Shown piece after piece: positions 33,971 through 43,317 of a stretch of DNA of 46,596 bases. The first letter of the stretch is position 1. Every line of letters starts with the position of its first letter. Under the pieces are notes generated by a model, which was not told where the DNA came from, searched no databases, and saw nothing but the letters and a program-made list of their open reading frames with translations. The DNA is from Acetivibrio ethanolgignens (GTDB lineage: Bacteria; Bacillota; Clostridia; Lachnospirales; Lachnospiraceae): NCBI RefSeq assembly GCF_001461035.1, contig NZ_LNAM01000148.1, positions 1-46,596 on the forward strand. The letters run 5' to 3'. A program made the position numbers and the translations under genes.

Positions 33971-34699
33971 TTATTCATCCCAGTTATGGTAAACTTCCTG
34001 CACATCATCATCAGCATCCAGTAAATCAAGGATACGGTTAATATTCTTTAAATCCTGCTCGCTGGAAAGCTCTACATAGGTCTGAGGAATCATAGTAATC
34101 TCTGCCTGAGCCATAGGAATCTTCTCAGCCTCCAAAGCCTCTCTGACACCACTGAAGGCCTCTGGAGTCGTTAAAATCTCAAAGCTGTCCTCTTCCTCAG
34201 AAAAATCATCGGCACCAGCATCCAGTGCCATCATCATAAGGTCATCTGCGTCCATATCACACTCTTCCTTATCAATGATAATCTGGCCCTTTTCGTCGAA
34301 CATATAGGACACACAGCCCTGTGTTCCGATACTTCCGTTTCCCTTAGTAAAAGCATTTCGTACATTGGATGCTGTACGGTTCTTGTTATCTGTAAGAGCT
34401 ACTACGATAATCGCTGTACCGCTTGGGCCATAGCCTTCGTATGTAACCTTCTCGTAATTTACAGAATTGGCATCTCCAGCAGCCTTTTTGATACCTCTTT
34501 CAATGGTATCATTTGGCATATTGTTTGCCTTTGCCTTGGCAATAACATCACGCAGACGACTGTTATTAGCCGGGTCAGCACCGCCTTCTTTTACTGCTAC
34601 TGCAATTTCTCGTCCAATAATTGTAAAAATTTTACCCTTAGCTGCGTCATTTTTTTCTTTCTTATGCTTAATGTTCGCAAACTTAGAATGTCCTGACAT
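33971..34699 (-). CDS. yebC: YebC/PmpR family translation/transcription regulator
   Basis: A 242-residue YebC-family protein with the invariant start [18 protein letters not shown] and the domain features [35 protein letters not shown] and FDEKGQI. The family has been described both as DNA-binding transcription regulators and, more recently, as factors that relieve ribosome stalling at proline runs. Start at 34699 follows AAAGGAGA; the frame is open 6 codons more. Its place next to nadK and away from ruvC or other usual neighbours gives no further clue. Confidence 0.95.
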   Translation of the reverse strand: MSGHSKFANIKHKKEKNDAAKGKIFTIIGREIAVAVKEGGADPANNSRLRDVIAKAKANNMPNDTIERGIKKAAGDANSVNYEKVTYEGYGPSGTAIIVVALTDNKNRTASNVRNAFTKGNGSIGTQGCVSYMFDEKGQIIIDKEECDMDADDLMMMALDAGADDFSEEEDSFEILTTPEAFSGVREALEAEKIPMAQAEITMIPQTYVELSSEQDLKNINRILDLLDADDDVQEVYHNWDE

Positions 34700-34786
34700 A
34701 ATCATTCTCCTTTTCAAATCTCAATCTTTTACATAATACCACTATTTTCGCTGCTTGTAAAGACTTTCTGTTTCTCCAGCTTTCCG

Positions 34787-35650
34787 TTACTCCAGCTCTC
34801 TTCCAAGCTTCTGCCTTAACCGTCCTAAAAGACTCATCTCCTTCAATCGAACCAGCTGAACCTTGTCCTTTGCCGGGCAGATTTCCATCCAGTCCCCTGT
34901 TACAAGTCGGCCGGTACAGCTTCCATCCGGAATTACAACCGCCTCATCCTCTGCAGCGGTCTTACTCTGGCCTACCACTACCTTAATTTTATCTTGGGAT
35001 GACACCACCAGGCTTCTTTTATTTAAAGAATGTGGGCAGATAGGTGTAATAATCATTGCCGGTACCTCCGGTACCAAAACAGGACCTCCTGCCGACAGAT
35101 TGTAGCCAGTAGAGCCCGTCGGTGAGGATATAATCAGGCCATCTGCCACATAGGTATCAATCCACTCATCGTTTACATAGACATCCAACGTAATCAGACG
35201 GCACAGCCCGGCCTTACTGATAACAAAATCGTTGAGTGCCAGCTCTTCCTCCAAAGCTCCCTGAATAGAAATCTTCCCCTTTAAAAGCATTCTTTTTTCT
35301 ATTCTTCCTTCTGTTTCCAGAAGCTTTTTTAAATCTCTTTCCAGATTTTCTACTTCAATTTCTGTCAGAAATCCGAGAGTTCCCAGATTCACTCCTAAAA
35401 ACGGAATTTTAAACTGATGCATATCAATCGCCGCCTGTATCAGCGTTCCATCACCGCCCAGAATAATAATACAGTCCGTATCCTTTGGAATATCTCGGTA
35501 ATCAATAAATTCATCCTCGCAGGTCTCTACAAACCTGTCCTGCACCAGTATGCATTCTCCACCCAAGTTCTCCAGCAGTTCTTTTAGCTGCCGTGCTGTT
35601 TTATATCCCTTATCTTTTTCTACATTCGTTACAACACAAAATTTTTTCAT
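34787..35650 (-). CDS. nadK: NAD kinase
   Basis: A 287-residue NAD kinase making NADP+ from NAD+. The GGDGT motif is at 65-69 (IILGGDGTLIQAA), and the second NAD site is in SSPTGSTGYNLSAGGP; the C-terminal beta domain includes the CPHSLNKRSLVV motif. The start at 35650 gives MKKFCVVTNVEKDKGY and overlaps the tlyA stop region (stop 35652-35654), so the genes are translationally coupled. Placement after tlyA is the normal Firmicutes order; the next gene in that order, argR, is not here. Confidence 0.96.
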   Translation of the reverse strand: MKKFCVVTNVEKDKGYKTARQLKELLENLGGECILVQDRFVETCEDEFIDYRDIPKDTDCIIILGGDGTLIQAAIDMHQFKIPFLGVNLGTLGFLTEIEVENLERDLKKLLETEGRIEKRMLLKGKISIQGALEEELALNDFVISKAGLCRLITLDVYVNDEWIDTYVADGLIISSPTGSTGYNLSAGGPVLVPEVPAMIITPICPHSLNKRSLVVSSQDKIKVVVGQSKTAAEDEAVVIPDGSCTGRLVTGDWMEICPAKDKVQLVRLKEMSLLGRLRQKLGRELE

Positions 35651-35651
35651 C

Positions 35652-36461
35652 CTAATCCAGGCTGCCATGTGCCTTTTTTACAGTTTCTGCAATCAGCTGG
35701 GAAGCTTCCAAAGGAAACTCCGTAGCAGCCGCCCCTTTCTTAATTTCCATCAAATATTCTATATTTCCCTCCGGTCCCTTAATTGGAGAATAATCCAGCC
35801 ACAATACTGTGAATCCGATAGAACGTGCATAGGAAATCACCATATCAATGACCTCTCTGTGTACCGCTTCGTCACGGACTACTCCCTTCTTGCCAACCTT
35901 TTCCCGGCCTGCCTCAAACTGTGGCTTAATAAGGCAGATAATCTCGCCCTCCGGTGCCAGAAGCTCTCTTACCGGTTCCAAAACCTTAGTCAGAGAAATA
36001 AAGGCTACATCAATTGAAGCGAAGGCAATATCATCCTCAATCTGCTCTCTGGTAAGATAACGGATATTCGTCTTTTCCATGGACACGACTCTCTCATCCT
36101 GACGGAGCTTCCAGGCCAACTGATTGGTACCTACATCCACCGCATAGACAAGAGTCGCACCATTTTGCAACATACAGTCAGTAAAACCACCGGTAGAAGA
36201 ACCTACATCCATACATATCTTTCCTCTAATATCAACCCCGTGCTGCTCAATCCCCTTTTCTAGCTTATAGCCGCCACGGCTGACATATTTAAGAGCATTT
36301 CCCTTAACCGTAATCTCTGCCTTATCATCAAACATACTTCCTGCCTTATCTTCTCTTTGCCCGGCTACAAAAACATCACCAGCCATGATGACAGCCTTTG
36401 CCTTTTCCCTTGACTCAGCCAGGCCTCTTTTTACCAAAAGTACGTCTAATCGCTCCTTCAT
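35652..36461 (-). CDS. tlyA: TlyA family rRNA (cytidine-2'-O)-methyltransferase
   Basis: A 269-residue protein with an N-terminal S4 RNA-binding domain (1-60: ERLDVLLVKRGLAESREKAK) and an FtsJ-like methyltransferase domain with the SAM motif DVGSSTGGFTD (85-95) and catalytic Lys/Asp/Lys/Glu-type residues (IKPQFE at about 176-181). In other bacteria TlyA methylates 16S and 23S rRNA and its loss gives capreomycin resistance. The start overlaps the dxs stop (ATGA at 36458-36461). It is part of the xseB-ispA-dxs-tlyA-nadK operon. Confidence 0.94.
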   Translation of the reverse strand: MKERLDVLLVKRGLAESREKAKAVIMAGDVFVAGQREDKAGSMFDDKAEITVKGNALKYVSRGGYKLEKGIEQHGVDIRGKICMDVGSSTGGFTDCMLQNGATLVYAVDVGTNQLAWKLRQDERVVSMEKTNIRYLTREQIEDDIAFASIDVAFISLTKVLEPVRELLAPEGEIICLIKPQFEAGREKVGKKGVVRDEAVHREVIDMVISYARSIGFTVLWLDYSPIKGPEGNIEYLMEIKKGAAATEFPLEASQLIAETVKKAHGSLD

Positions 36462-38320
36462 CTTCTGCTCATAATCCTTTCTACAATACTGTCAGCATCC
36501 AATCCAAATTTCTTTTTTAACGTCTCAACGCTTCCATGCTCTATAAAGGCATCCGGCAGTGACACATTAATAAATTCATTTTCTGTCCTCTTCTGCTCCA
36601 GAAGAAAATCGGCTACATGCTCACCAAAACCGCCATTCTTAACATTTTCCTCCATCGTTACTAAAATCCGGTGACGGTCTGCTAAAGAAAGTAAAAGCTC
36701 CTCATCCATCGGCTTTACAAATCGTACATTAATAAGGGTTGGATTAACGCCAACCAGACGCAGCTTATCACTGACCTTTTCCGCTGTTTCTACCATAGAA
36801 CCAACAGCCAGAAGAGCTATCTCCTGTCCTTCATAAATGACCTCACTTTTCCCCAGAGCAATCCGCTGGTTAAACTCCTTAAGTCCTTCGTAAGCTTCCC
36901 CCCGCGGATACCGTACTGCTGTCGGTCCGTCATAGGCTACAGAAAAGTACATCATATCTACCAGCTCGTCTTTATTTTTTGGTGCCATAACCACCAGGTT
37001 TGGGATATTTGATAAATAGGACAAATCAAAAACTCCCTGATGTGTCTCTCCGTCACTTCCGACCAGACCACCTCTATCCAAAGCAAAAGTCACTGGAAGC
37101 TTGTCGATACAGACATCGTGCAAAATCTGGTCATAGGCTCTTTGTAAAAAGGTAGAATAAATTGCTACGACCGGACGCATACCGGAAGCCGCCAGACCTG
37201 CTGCAAAGGTAACTGCATGTTCTTCAGCAATTCCTACATCAAAATACCGATGTGGAAATTCTCTTCGATACTCCATAAGGCCGGTACCGGAAGGCATCGC
37301 TGCACAAACTACTGCTATCTTAGGATTATCCTTTGCCATTCGGACACAGATATCTCCAAAAATCTTAGTATAGGTCTCCTTCTTTCCCTGCTTTGCAACA
37401 CCATTTTTCACCTCAAAGGGATCCACGCCATGATAAAGAGAGGGATTCTTTTCTGCATGAGCATAGCCCTTCCCCTTTTTTGTAATAACGTGTACAACCA
37501 CGGCTTCATTCATCCGCTTTGCATTATGAAAGGTCCTTACCATCTGCTCTATATTATGACCATCAATCGGCCCCAGGTAGGTAAGTCCCATATCCTCAAA
37601 AAGCATCCCCGGAACTACCAGACGTTTTAAGGAATCTTTAGAACGCTTAATCCGGTCTGCCAGACGGTCACCAATCTTTGGCACACTTCTTAAGGCAGAC
37701 TCTACGCCATCCTTCAGATGCTGGTATCCCTCATCAGTACGAATATTTGACAAATAGTTTGCCATACCGCCGACATTTTCTGTAATAGACATATTGTTGT
37801 CATTGATTACAATTACCAGATTGGACTTTAGCCTGGCGGCATTATTCAGGGCCTCAAAGGCCATACCGCCGGACATGGCACCATCCCCAATCACTGCAAA
37901 TACCTTGTTTTTCTCACCCTTCATATCCCGGGCAGCTGCCATACCGAGAGCCGCAGAAATTGAAGTAGAACTGTGCCCCACTACAAAGGCATCACAGTCA
38001 CTTTCCTTTGTCTTTGGGAATCCACTCATCCCTTCAAACTGCCGCAGGGTATCAAAGCCGTCCTTTCTACCAGTCAGTATCTTATGAGTATAAGCCTGAT
38101 GGCCTACATCCCATACCAGCTTGTCCTCTGGAAAGGTAAGACATCGGTGAAGTGCTATCGTAAGCTCTACACAACCTAAGTTCGATGCCAGATGTCCACC
38201 GGTCTTACTGACATGCTCCAGAAGGAACCGACGTATTTCCCAGGCCAGCTGCTCTAATTCCTCCGGCGGAATATTCTTTATATCATTCGCCTTTTCTATT
38301 TTATCCAGTATATTTGGCAA
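36458..38320 (-). CDS. dxs: 1-deoxy-D-xylulose-5-phosphate synthase
   Basis: A 620-residue thiamine diphosphate enzyme that condenses pyruvate and glyceraldehyde-3-phosphate, the first step of the MEP isoprenoid pathway. His in TGGHLASNLG (about 40-49), the ThDP/Mg motif GDGAMSGGMAFEALNN (145-160), the catalytic AEEHAVTFAAG in the pyrimidine domain, and the C-terminal transketolase domain with EENVKNGGFG. Start is TTG at 38320 after AAGGAAGG. It sits 13 bases after ispA, so product and precursor enzymes are linked. Confidence 0.97.
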   Translation of the reverse strand: MPNILDKIEKANDIKNIPPEELEQLAWEIRRFLLEHVSKTGGHLASNLGCVELTIALHRCLTFPEDKLVWDVGHQAYTHKILTGRKDGFDTLRQFEGMSGFPKTKESDCDAFVVGHSSTSISAALGMAAARDMKGEKNKVFAVIGDGAMSGGMAFEALNNAARLKSNLVIVINDNNMSITENVGGMANYLSNIRTDEGYQHLKDGVESALRSVPKIGDRLADRIKRSKDSLKRLVVPGMLFEDMGLTYLGPIDGHNIEQMVRTFHNAKRMNEAVVVHVITKKGKGYAHAEKNPSLYHGVDPFEVKNGVAKQGKKETYTKIFGDICVRMAKDNPKIAVVCAAMPSGTGLMEYRREFPHRYFDVGIAEEHAVTFAAGLAASGMRPVVAIYSTFLQRAYDQILHDVCIDKLPVTFALDRGGLVGSDGETHQGVFDLSYLSNIPNLVVMAPKNKDELVDMMYFSVAYDGPTAVRYPRGEAYEGLKEFNQRIALGKSEVIYEGQEIALLAVGSMVETAEKVSDKLRLVGVNPTLINVRFVKPMDEELLLSLADRHRILVTMEENVKNGGFGEHVADFLLEQKRTENEFINVSLPDAFIEHGSVETLKKKFGLDADSIVERIMSRR

Positions 38321-38333
38321 GTTTACACCTTCC

Positions 38334-39224
38334 TTATTTTTCTCGTCGAATCAGCCATAAAAATAACTGTTCTAAAAATTCAGTATCGCCAGCAATACTC
38401 TGTAGCAAACCTACTGCCTCCTCAGAATACGCTGCCACCTCCTGGCGGGCTTTTTCAAGTCCCTTTAACGTAACATAAGTAGTCTTATGATTTTTCTCAT
38501 CACTATTGACAGGCTTTCCCAATATCTCTGTCGTACTGGTAACATCTAATATATCATCCTGAATCTGAAAAGCAAGGCCAACTGACCTTCCAATCCGCTC
38601 CATTTTTTCCAAAGTTAATTCATCAGCACCAGCTAAGGCTGCTCCTATCATTAAAGAGCCTTCAATCAAGGCGCCTGTTTTCAATGTATGAATATAGGAA
38701 AGAAGCTCCTCTGTAACCGGCTTATCACAGGATTCTACATCTACTACCTGTCCCCCCAGCATTCCATGAATCCCCGGTTTCTGAGCTAAAAGCTTTAATG
38801 CCCTCGCAATTTTTTGCGGCTCTTCTTCGCTTTCAAAAGCCTTTACTGCTGTCTCAAAGGCATAATTTAAAAGGCCATCACCGGCCAGAATACCAATAGC
38901 CTCTCCATATTGGGCGTGGGTCGTCTTTTTTCCTCTGCGGTATTCGTCATTATCCATCGCCGGGAGATCATCATGCACCAGAGAGTATGTGTGTATCATT
39001 TCCATAGCTGCCATAAAAGGTTCTGCTACGTCTTTATTGCAGCCACCCAGGGCACGATAGGCCTCACTGATGAGAAGAGGCCGAAGCCTTTTCCCTCCTG
39101 CCAGAACACTGTAGTTCATCGCTTCAATTACAATTTTCTGCTTTCCCTCTTCTTCGGGAAGATAACGGCAGATTGCTTTTTCTGTCTCTGCAATTTTCTG
39201 CTTCAATTCCTTTTGAAAATCCAT
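38334..39224 (-). CDS. ispA: polyprenyl (farnesyl) diphosphate synthase
   Basis: A 296-residue trans-prenyltransferase making geranyl/farnesyl diphosphate. First aspartate-rich motif DDLPAMD at 85-91, GGKRLRP (43-49), second motif DDILD in FQIQDDILDVT. Length fits farnesyl/geranyl synthases. It lies between xseB (12 bases upstream) and dxs, the usual arrangement. The exact chain length made cannot be read; residues before the first DD (HTYSLVHDD) fit a short-chain enzyme. Confidence 0.95.
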   Translation of the reverse strand: MDFQKELKQKIAETEKAICRYLPEEEGKQKIVIEAMNYSVLAGGKRLRPLLISEAYRALGGCNKDVAEPFMAAMEMIHTYSLVHDDLPAMDNDEYRRGKKTTHAQYGEAIGILAGDGLLNYAFETAVKAFESEEEPQKIARALKLLAQKPGIHGMLGGQVVDVESCDKPVTEELLSYIHTLKTGALIEGSLMIGAALAGADELTLEKMERIGRSVGLAFQIQDDILDVTSTTEILGKPVNSDEKNHKTTYVTLKGLEKARQEVAAYSEEAVGLLQSIAGDTEFLEQLFLWLIRREK

Positions 39225-39236
39225 AGCTTACTCCAT

Positions 39237-39425
39237 CTATTCTTCTTCTAAGACAACCAGTTTCTTTTCTACCTTATCAATCATATCATTACAGCTTTTT
39301 AAAAGCTTCATACCCTCATTGTACAGCCGGAAGGAATCTTCCAGACTTATCTCTTCTCTTTCCAGCTCCTTTAAAACACCTTCCAGCTCCTCCATTGAAG
39401 CCTCCAGACTCTTTGTTTTTGCCAT
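39237..39425 (-). CDS. xseB: exodeoxyribonuclease VII small subunit
   Basis: A 62-residue helical protein with the XseB pattern SLEASMEELEGVLKELEREE, then LEDSFRLYNEGMKLLKSCNDMIDKVEKKL. It forms a complex with XseA that degrades single-stranded DNA. Its ATG overlaps the xseA stop (TAATG at 39423-39427), coupling synthesis of the two subunits. Length is usual. Confidence 0.95.
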   Translation of the reverse strand: MAKTKSLEASMEELEGVLKELEREEISLEDSFRLYNEGMKLLKSCNDMIDKVEKKLVVLEEE

Positions 39426-40639
39426 TATATAGGTCTTCCTTTCTCTATCTTTTCTGCTACCGCAGTAATCTTTCCATCCTTCATTGTAATCAGCAGTCTG
39501 TCTCCTTTTTTTACAGCTTCTGCCGAAGAAAGACTTTCTCCTGTTTCCTTTTCCAGATAGCCATAACCCATTTTCAGCCGTTCCAGAGGAGATAGTGCTC
39601 GAAGTCGTTCAATGTAAAGCTCCAGCCGATGTCTCTCTTTTATAACCCTCTGCTTCATGAATGCCTTCAGTCGTTCCTCCATATCCGTCAGATACTGTCT
39701 TTCCTGCCGCACCTTATATACCGGATCCGCATATTTAAGTTTTAGCTCGTACTGTGACAGCTTTGACCTCTCCTGGTTAATTTTCTGTCTCATCCTGAAA
39801 TTAAGGCTTCGGTTATATTCTCTTAAATTTTCCAAAAGTGATGCAATATCACATACAGCCAGCTCTGCTGCTGCCGAAGGTGTCGGTGCCCGTAAATCAG
39901 CAACATAATCGGCTATTGTTGTATCTGTTTCATGTCCGACAGCAGAAATCACCGGTGTATTGCAGCGGTAAATTGTCTCTGCTACAATTTTTTCATTAAA
40001 GGCCCATAAATCCTCTATTGATCCACCGCCACGTCCGGCAATAATAACATCCACTCCCAGCTTATCCAAAGCTGCAATTCCACGGGAAATGCTAAGTGCA
40101 GCCCCCTCTCCCTGCACCTTTGCCGGGTATAGAATCAGCTGAATATATGGGTTCCGCCGGGTACTGATATTAATAATATCCTGCACAGCTGCCCCAGTAG
40201 ACGCTGTTACAATTCCAACCCTTTTCACATACCAGGGAATCGGCTTTTTTCTGTCTGAATCAAAATACCCCTTCTGCTCCAGTTCCTTTTTTAACTGTTC
40301 ATATTTTTCATACAGTGCCCCAGTTCCATCCAGGTGGATTTCTCTGGCATACATTTGATATTTTCCATCTCTTTCATAGACACTGATACTTCCCAAAACA
40401 ACTACACTCTGACCTTCACACATGCGAAAAGAGAGGCCGCTTCTCTGCCCTGCAAACATAACGCAGGCGAGCTGCCCCTTAGAATCCTTCAATGTAAAAT
40501 AAATATGACCAGAGGTATGATATTTGCAATTTGAAACCTCACCCTTGATATAAATCTGGTTCAATACGCTTTCTCTTGCAAACATGTTCTTAATATACAG
40601 ATTAATCTGCGATACGGAATATACCTGCTCGCTATTCAT
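39425..40639 (-). CDS. xseA: exodeoxyribonuclease VII large subunit
   Basis: A 404-residue nuclease subunit: N-terminal OB fold (about 1-100: VYSVSQINLYIKNMF, VSNCKYHTSGHIYFTLKD), catalytic domain with VGIVTASTGAAVQDI, the GRGGGSIEDLWAFNEE motif and GHETDTTIADYVADLRAPTPSAAAE, then a long coiled-coil C-terminus. ATG at 40639 lies inside the last nusB codons (ATGAATAG), so it is translationally coupled; the frame is open 19 codons more. Confidence 0.96.
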   Translation of the reverse strand: MNSEQVYSVSQINLYIKNMFARESVLNQIYIKGEVSNCKYHTSGHIYFTLKDSKGQLACVMFAGQRSGLSFRMCEGQSVVVLGSISVYERDGKYQMYAREIHLDGTGALYEKYEQLKKELEQKGYFDSDRKKPIPWYVKRVGIVTASTGAAVQDIINISTRRNPYIQLILYPAKVQGEGAALSISRGIAALDKLGVDVIIAGRGGGSIEDLWAFNEKIVAETIYRCNTPVISAVGHETDTTIADYVADLRAPTPSAAAELAVCDIASLLENLREYNRSLNFRMRQKINQERSKLSQYELKLKYADPVYKVRQERQYLTDMEERLKAFMKQRVIKERHRLELYIERLRALSPLERLKMGYGYLEKETGESLSSAEAVKKGDRLLITMKDGKITAVAEKIEKGRPI

Positions 40640-41036
40640 CTTTTGCAACCTTGGCAAGTACACCATTGACAAAGCCGGCCGAGTTATCCTCGCCATACTT
40701 CTTTGCCAGCTCTACTGCCTCATTAATAGCAACCTTTACCGGCACATCCTCATCATATTCCATCTCATATACGGCAAGACGCAAAATCGTCAATTCCACC
40801 TTACCCATACGGTTAAGCTTCCAGCCCGTAGCAACGAAGGAAAGCTTCTCATCCAATTCTTGCATATACTCAAGCACAGTCTGGAACTTTTTCTCCAGAT
40901 AAACTAAATCCTTTTCCGAAGGCTTCTCAAGCTGCTCTAGATAAAGCTCCATTTGTTCTTTCAGTTCTTCCGTTTCATAGAAATCCCTGCGAAACAGCAT
41001 TAAAAACAAATGCTCTCTCAGTTCTCTTCTGCTCAT
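40632..41036 (-). CDS. nusB: transcription antitermination factor NusB
   Basis: A 134-residue all-helical NusB that binds boxA RNA with NusE/S10 and supports rRNA transcription. Visible: RRELREHLFLMLFRRDFYE at the N-terminus, LRLAVYEMEY and VAINEAVELAKKYGEDNSAGFVNGVLAKV at the C-terminus. Start ATG after AGGAGGAAAAA. It follows asp23 after a hairpin and overlaps xseA. Confidence 0.96.
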   Translation of the reverse strand: MSRRELREHLFLMLFRRDFYETEELKEQMELYLEQLEKPSEKDLVYLEKKFQTVLEYMQELDEKLSFVATGWKLNRMGKVELTILRLAVYEMEYDEDVPVKVAINEAVELAKKYGEDNSAGFVNGVLAKVAKDE

Positions 41037-41066
41037 AAAAAATTTTTCCTCCTACTTTTACAACAA

Positions 41067-41099
41067 AGAGTTTGTGACCGCAAAGTAGCCACAAACTCT
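41067..41099 (-). terminator. hairpin between asp23 and nusB
   Basis: AGAGTTTGTG (41067-41076) and CACAAACTCT (41090-41099), a perfect 10-bp stem; TTTGTTGTAAAAG follows on the minus strand. It probably reduces read-through from the sporulation genes into nusB. Confidence 0.75.
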
Positions 41100-41123
41100 G
41101 AAAAGAAAAGTCTTCTCTTCTCT

Positions 41124-41519
41124 CTATTTCTGTCTTTCCGGTCTTACACCAGCAATTCTTATATTGACCTCATCTACCGAAAGTCCGGTCATGTTCTCAA
41201 TGGCCTGTTTTACTCTGTCCTGAACCTGCTCAGAGGTCTTAGGGATGCTGTAACCATATTCCATATTAAGTGCCAGGTCAACACTGACTGCCTCGCTTGT
41301 CACCTCAACCTTAACTCCCTTTGAGAGATTCTTCATACCAAGGCGGCTTACCAGCTCATTGGTGACATTACCCGCCATAGAAGCTACACCTTCTACCTCT
41401 GTCGCTGCCAGTCCTGCAATAATCGCTACAACCTCGTCGGCAATTCTTACCTCACCAATCTGTCCATTTTCTAACACTTTATAAGAACTCTTAAATTCAA
41501 CTTCCTTACTCACAAGCAT
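41124..41519 (-). CDS. Asp23/Gls24 family protein
   Basis: A 131-residue alkaline-shock-protein-23 family protein. Typical segments: VADEVVAIIAGLAATEVEGVASMAG-like (here IADEVVAIIAG...), VEVTSEAVSVDLALNMEYGYSIP, and VQDRVKQAIENMTGLSVDEVNIRIAGV. The family is linked to cell envelope homeostasis, often membrane-associated via partners. In Clostridia it commonly lies between spoIIIAH and nusB, as here. It has no membrane segment itself. Confidence 0.93.
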   Translation of the reverse strand: MLVSKEVEFKSSYKVLENGQIGEVRIADEVVAIIAGLAATEVEGVASMAGNVTNELVSRLGMKNLSKGVKVEVTSEAVSVDLALNMEYGYSIPKTSEQVQDRVKQAIENMTGLSVDEVNIRIAGVRPERQK

Positions 41520-41607
41520 AACCTCCTATGTTCTCTGTCAAAATTCATCATACTTATAGTATATCACAAGTCTATAACCATTATATCAAAATTCAAGACT
41601 TTTGCAA

Positions 41608-42234
41608 TTAATTTTTTACCCCAACGGGAGATATTACAATGTTTTCTGCACTAATTTCTGTTTTTCTCTTTACAATATCCTCAATCTGGGCAATCTGCTG
41701 CTCTGTCAGATCATTTGCATTTACGATAACATCCACGCTGTCATCTACAATGCTTACTACAACATCAGAAAAGCCTTTGGCCACCAGAAGATTTTCTGTT
41801 GCTGTTTCCTTTTCTGCAATATTCGTAAGCTTAACAACAGTATCCACTGCTTCCTGCTTCTGGGCCTCGGAAACATTTGCATTATTCACAATTTCCATCA
41901 GCATTTCCTTGTTCTTTGCCCTGGTTTGCTCCCGGTTCAGACGTGCAGAGGAAAAAAAGTCACTTCCAATAGTATTACCTACTAAAACAGCATCTCCAAC
42001 CTCTGTTTCGTTCTCGGCCTCTGCCAGTGTTGCATCCGAAATCTCATAATCCGGATCACTTTCTGTCAAGCCCAGGTCTATCTGGCTGGTATCCTCCACA
42101 TTTCCTAGTTCACCATATGTAGCCGTTTCCGTTGTAGCTCCCTTTTCCTCTGCAAAATTCAGGTAGCCTGCAACAGCAATCATAATCGCCAATGCGGTAA
42201 TAATCACCTGATTTTTCCGAAATATATTTTTCAC
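41608..42234 (-). CDS. spoIIIAH: stage III sporulation protein AH
   Basis: A 208-residue mother-cell protein with a single N-terminal membrane segment (about 10-28) and a C-terminal YscJ/FliF-like ring-building domain (about 110-205: KEMLMEIVNNANVSEAQKQEAVDTVVKLT, then AKGFSDVVVSIVDDSVDVIVNANDLTEQQIAQI). It binds forespore SpoIIQ to form the channel across the two membranes. Start is GTG after GGAGGAGCAAG. Last gene of the operon. Confidence 0.95.
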   Translation of the reverse strand: MKNIFRKNQVIITALAIMIAVAGYLNFAEEKGATTETATYGELGNVEDTSQIDLGLTESDPDYEISDATLAEAENETEVGDAVLVGNTIGSDFFSSARLNREQTRAKNKEMLMEIVNNANVSEAQKQEAVDTVVKLTNIAEKETATENLLVAKGFSDVVVSIVDDSVDVIVNANDLTEQQIAQIEDIVKRKTEISAENIVISPVGVKN

Positions 42235-42246
42235 CTTGCTCCTCCT

Positions 42247-42792
42247 TTATTCTGCATCCATTTTCATTACTTTAATTTTATGCGGAGGCACTCCAAATAA
42301 TGCCTCTACTGCTTCCGAAATTTCGCTTTTCAGCTCTGCCCGTTCCATTCCTTCCACTAATATGAGTACACCCTCTGCCTGTGGCTCCTTTTCTTTTATC
42401 ACATAAGGCTCCGTCCCTTCTTCCGTTTCTACAAGTACTGTTGTCTCCTCTGTACTGAACCGGGTACTTTCTGTTGCCCGTCCATCCTCCTTCTGGGTAT
42501 CGGTTTCCTGTGAATAAGGCGAATCCTTGAGTGTCACCTTTTCTCCCGAATTTTTCAGTGTAATCATGACCTTTACCCGCTTTACCCCCTCCAGCTTTGA
42601 CAACATATTCTCCAGCTTTTTTTCTAGCTTTTGCACATATTCCTCCTGAGGCACTGTTTCCGCCACTTTTCTCTCCTCCGTTCCCGAATTGCTCTTTTCC
42701 CTTTTCGAAGAACCTGTGGGCCAGGAAAGCACCAGAAGAAATACACCGCATAAAAAAAGAATAATTAGCTTGTCTTTTCCTAATTTTTCCAT
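42247..42792 (-). CDS. spoIIIAG: stage III sporulation protein AG
   Basis: A 181-residue protein with an N-terminal membrane segment (about 8-25: KLIILFLCGVFLLVLSWP) and a ring-forming domain (about 45-181), including KLEKKLENMLSKLEGVKRVKVMITLKNSGE and VLILVEGMERAELKSEISEAVEALFGVPPHKIKVMKM. In Bacillus it forms a large ring of the SpoIIIA-SpoIIQ secretion-like complex. A second open frame over this gene is a shadow. It overlaps nothing; 12 bases follow to spoIIIAH. Confidence 0.95.
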   Translation of the reverse strand: MEKLGKDKLIILFLCGVFLLVLSWPTGSSKREKSNSGTEERKVAETVPQEEYVQKLEKKLENMLSKLEGVKRVKVMITLKNSGEKVTLKDSPYSQETDTQKEDGRATESTRFSTEETTVLVETEEGTEPYVIKEKEPQAEGVLILVEGMERAELKSEISEAVEALFGVPPHKIKVMKMDAE

Positions 42793-42804
42793 TTCTATTC
42801 CTCC

Positions 42805-43302
42805 TCACTTTACCGACACAGCTGCTTCTTCAAGTTCAAAAACTCCCATTAAAAGCTGTTTTAATTTCTCCTGTCCCTTTTTTTCCTTAAGCCACACCTC
42901 TATCCTTTCTATGCTCCCAAAACCTTCCTCTTCTTCACTAAGCTCTATTTTGACACGTTCTATCTCCATCTCCTTTTCCTTTCCCAAAAGCTGAATCTGT
43001 TCTTTCATCTTCTCTGAATACAGCCGCAAAAGCTCCTTTTTCGTGTCTGCTTCTGCTTCATAAATAAACTCTGCCGAATCCCTGCTTTCAAAAAGAAACT
43101 GCTTTGTCTTCAAAGACTCCTCTAATACATTTTCTCCGGCAATCAGCCTTACTACAGGAGTAAATAAAATTAATATCAATATAAGACCCGTAAAAAGCTC
43201 GATATACTTTTTAAAACTGGAAGCTTTTACCAGATTTAAAATGATGGTAACTAAAAACATATAAATTACCAGATTCTGTACTGCCTCCTTTATGATTTTC
43301 AT
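42805..43302 (-). CDS. spoIIIAF: stage III sporulation protein AF
   Basis: A 165-residue protein with two N-terminal membrane segments (about 10-27 and 33-52: LVIYMFLVTIILNLV, YIELFTGLILILILFTPVV) and a soluble C-terminal domain with a charged helix and a small alpha/beta ring-like unit. The two-segment start and position between AE and AG identify it. Sequence similarity in this family is low, so the call rests on both layout and context. Confidence 0.93.
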   Translation of the reverse strand: MKIIKEAVQNLVIYMFLVTIILNLVKASSFKKYIELFTGLILILILFTPVVRLIAGENVLEESLKTKQFLFESRDSAEFIYEAEADTKKELLRLYSEKMKEQIQLLGKEKEMEIERVKIELSEEEEGFGSIERIEVWLKEKKGQEKLKQLLMGVFELEEAAVSVK

Positions 43303-43317
43303 AGCTTCTCCCTTCTT

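Noticed and set aside
42278-42808. 176-aa minus-strand ORF over spoIIIAG
   Set aside because: It is an alternate frame of spoIIIAG, with low-complexity Gly/Lys-rich translation and no ribosome binding site of its own.
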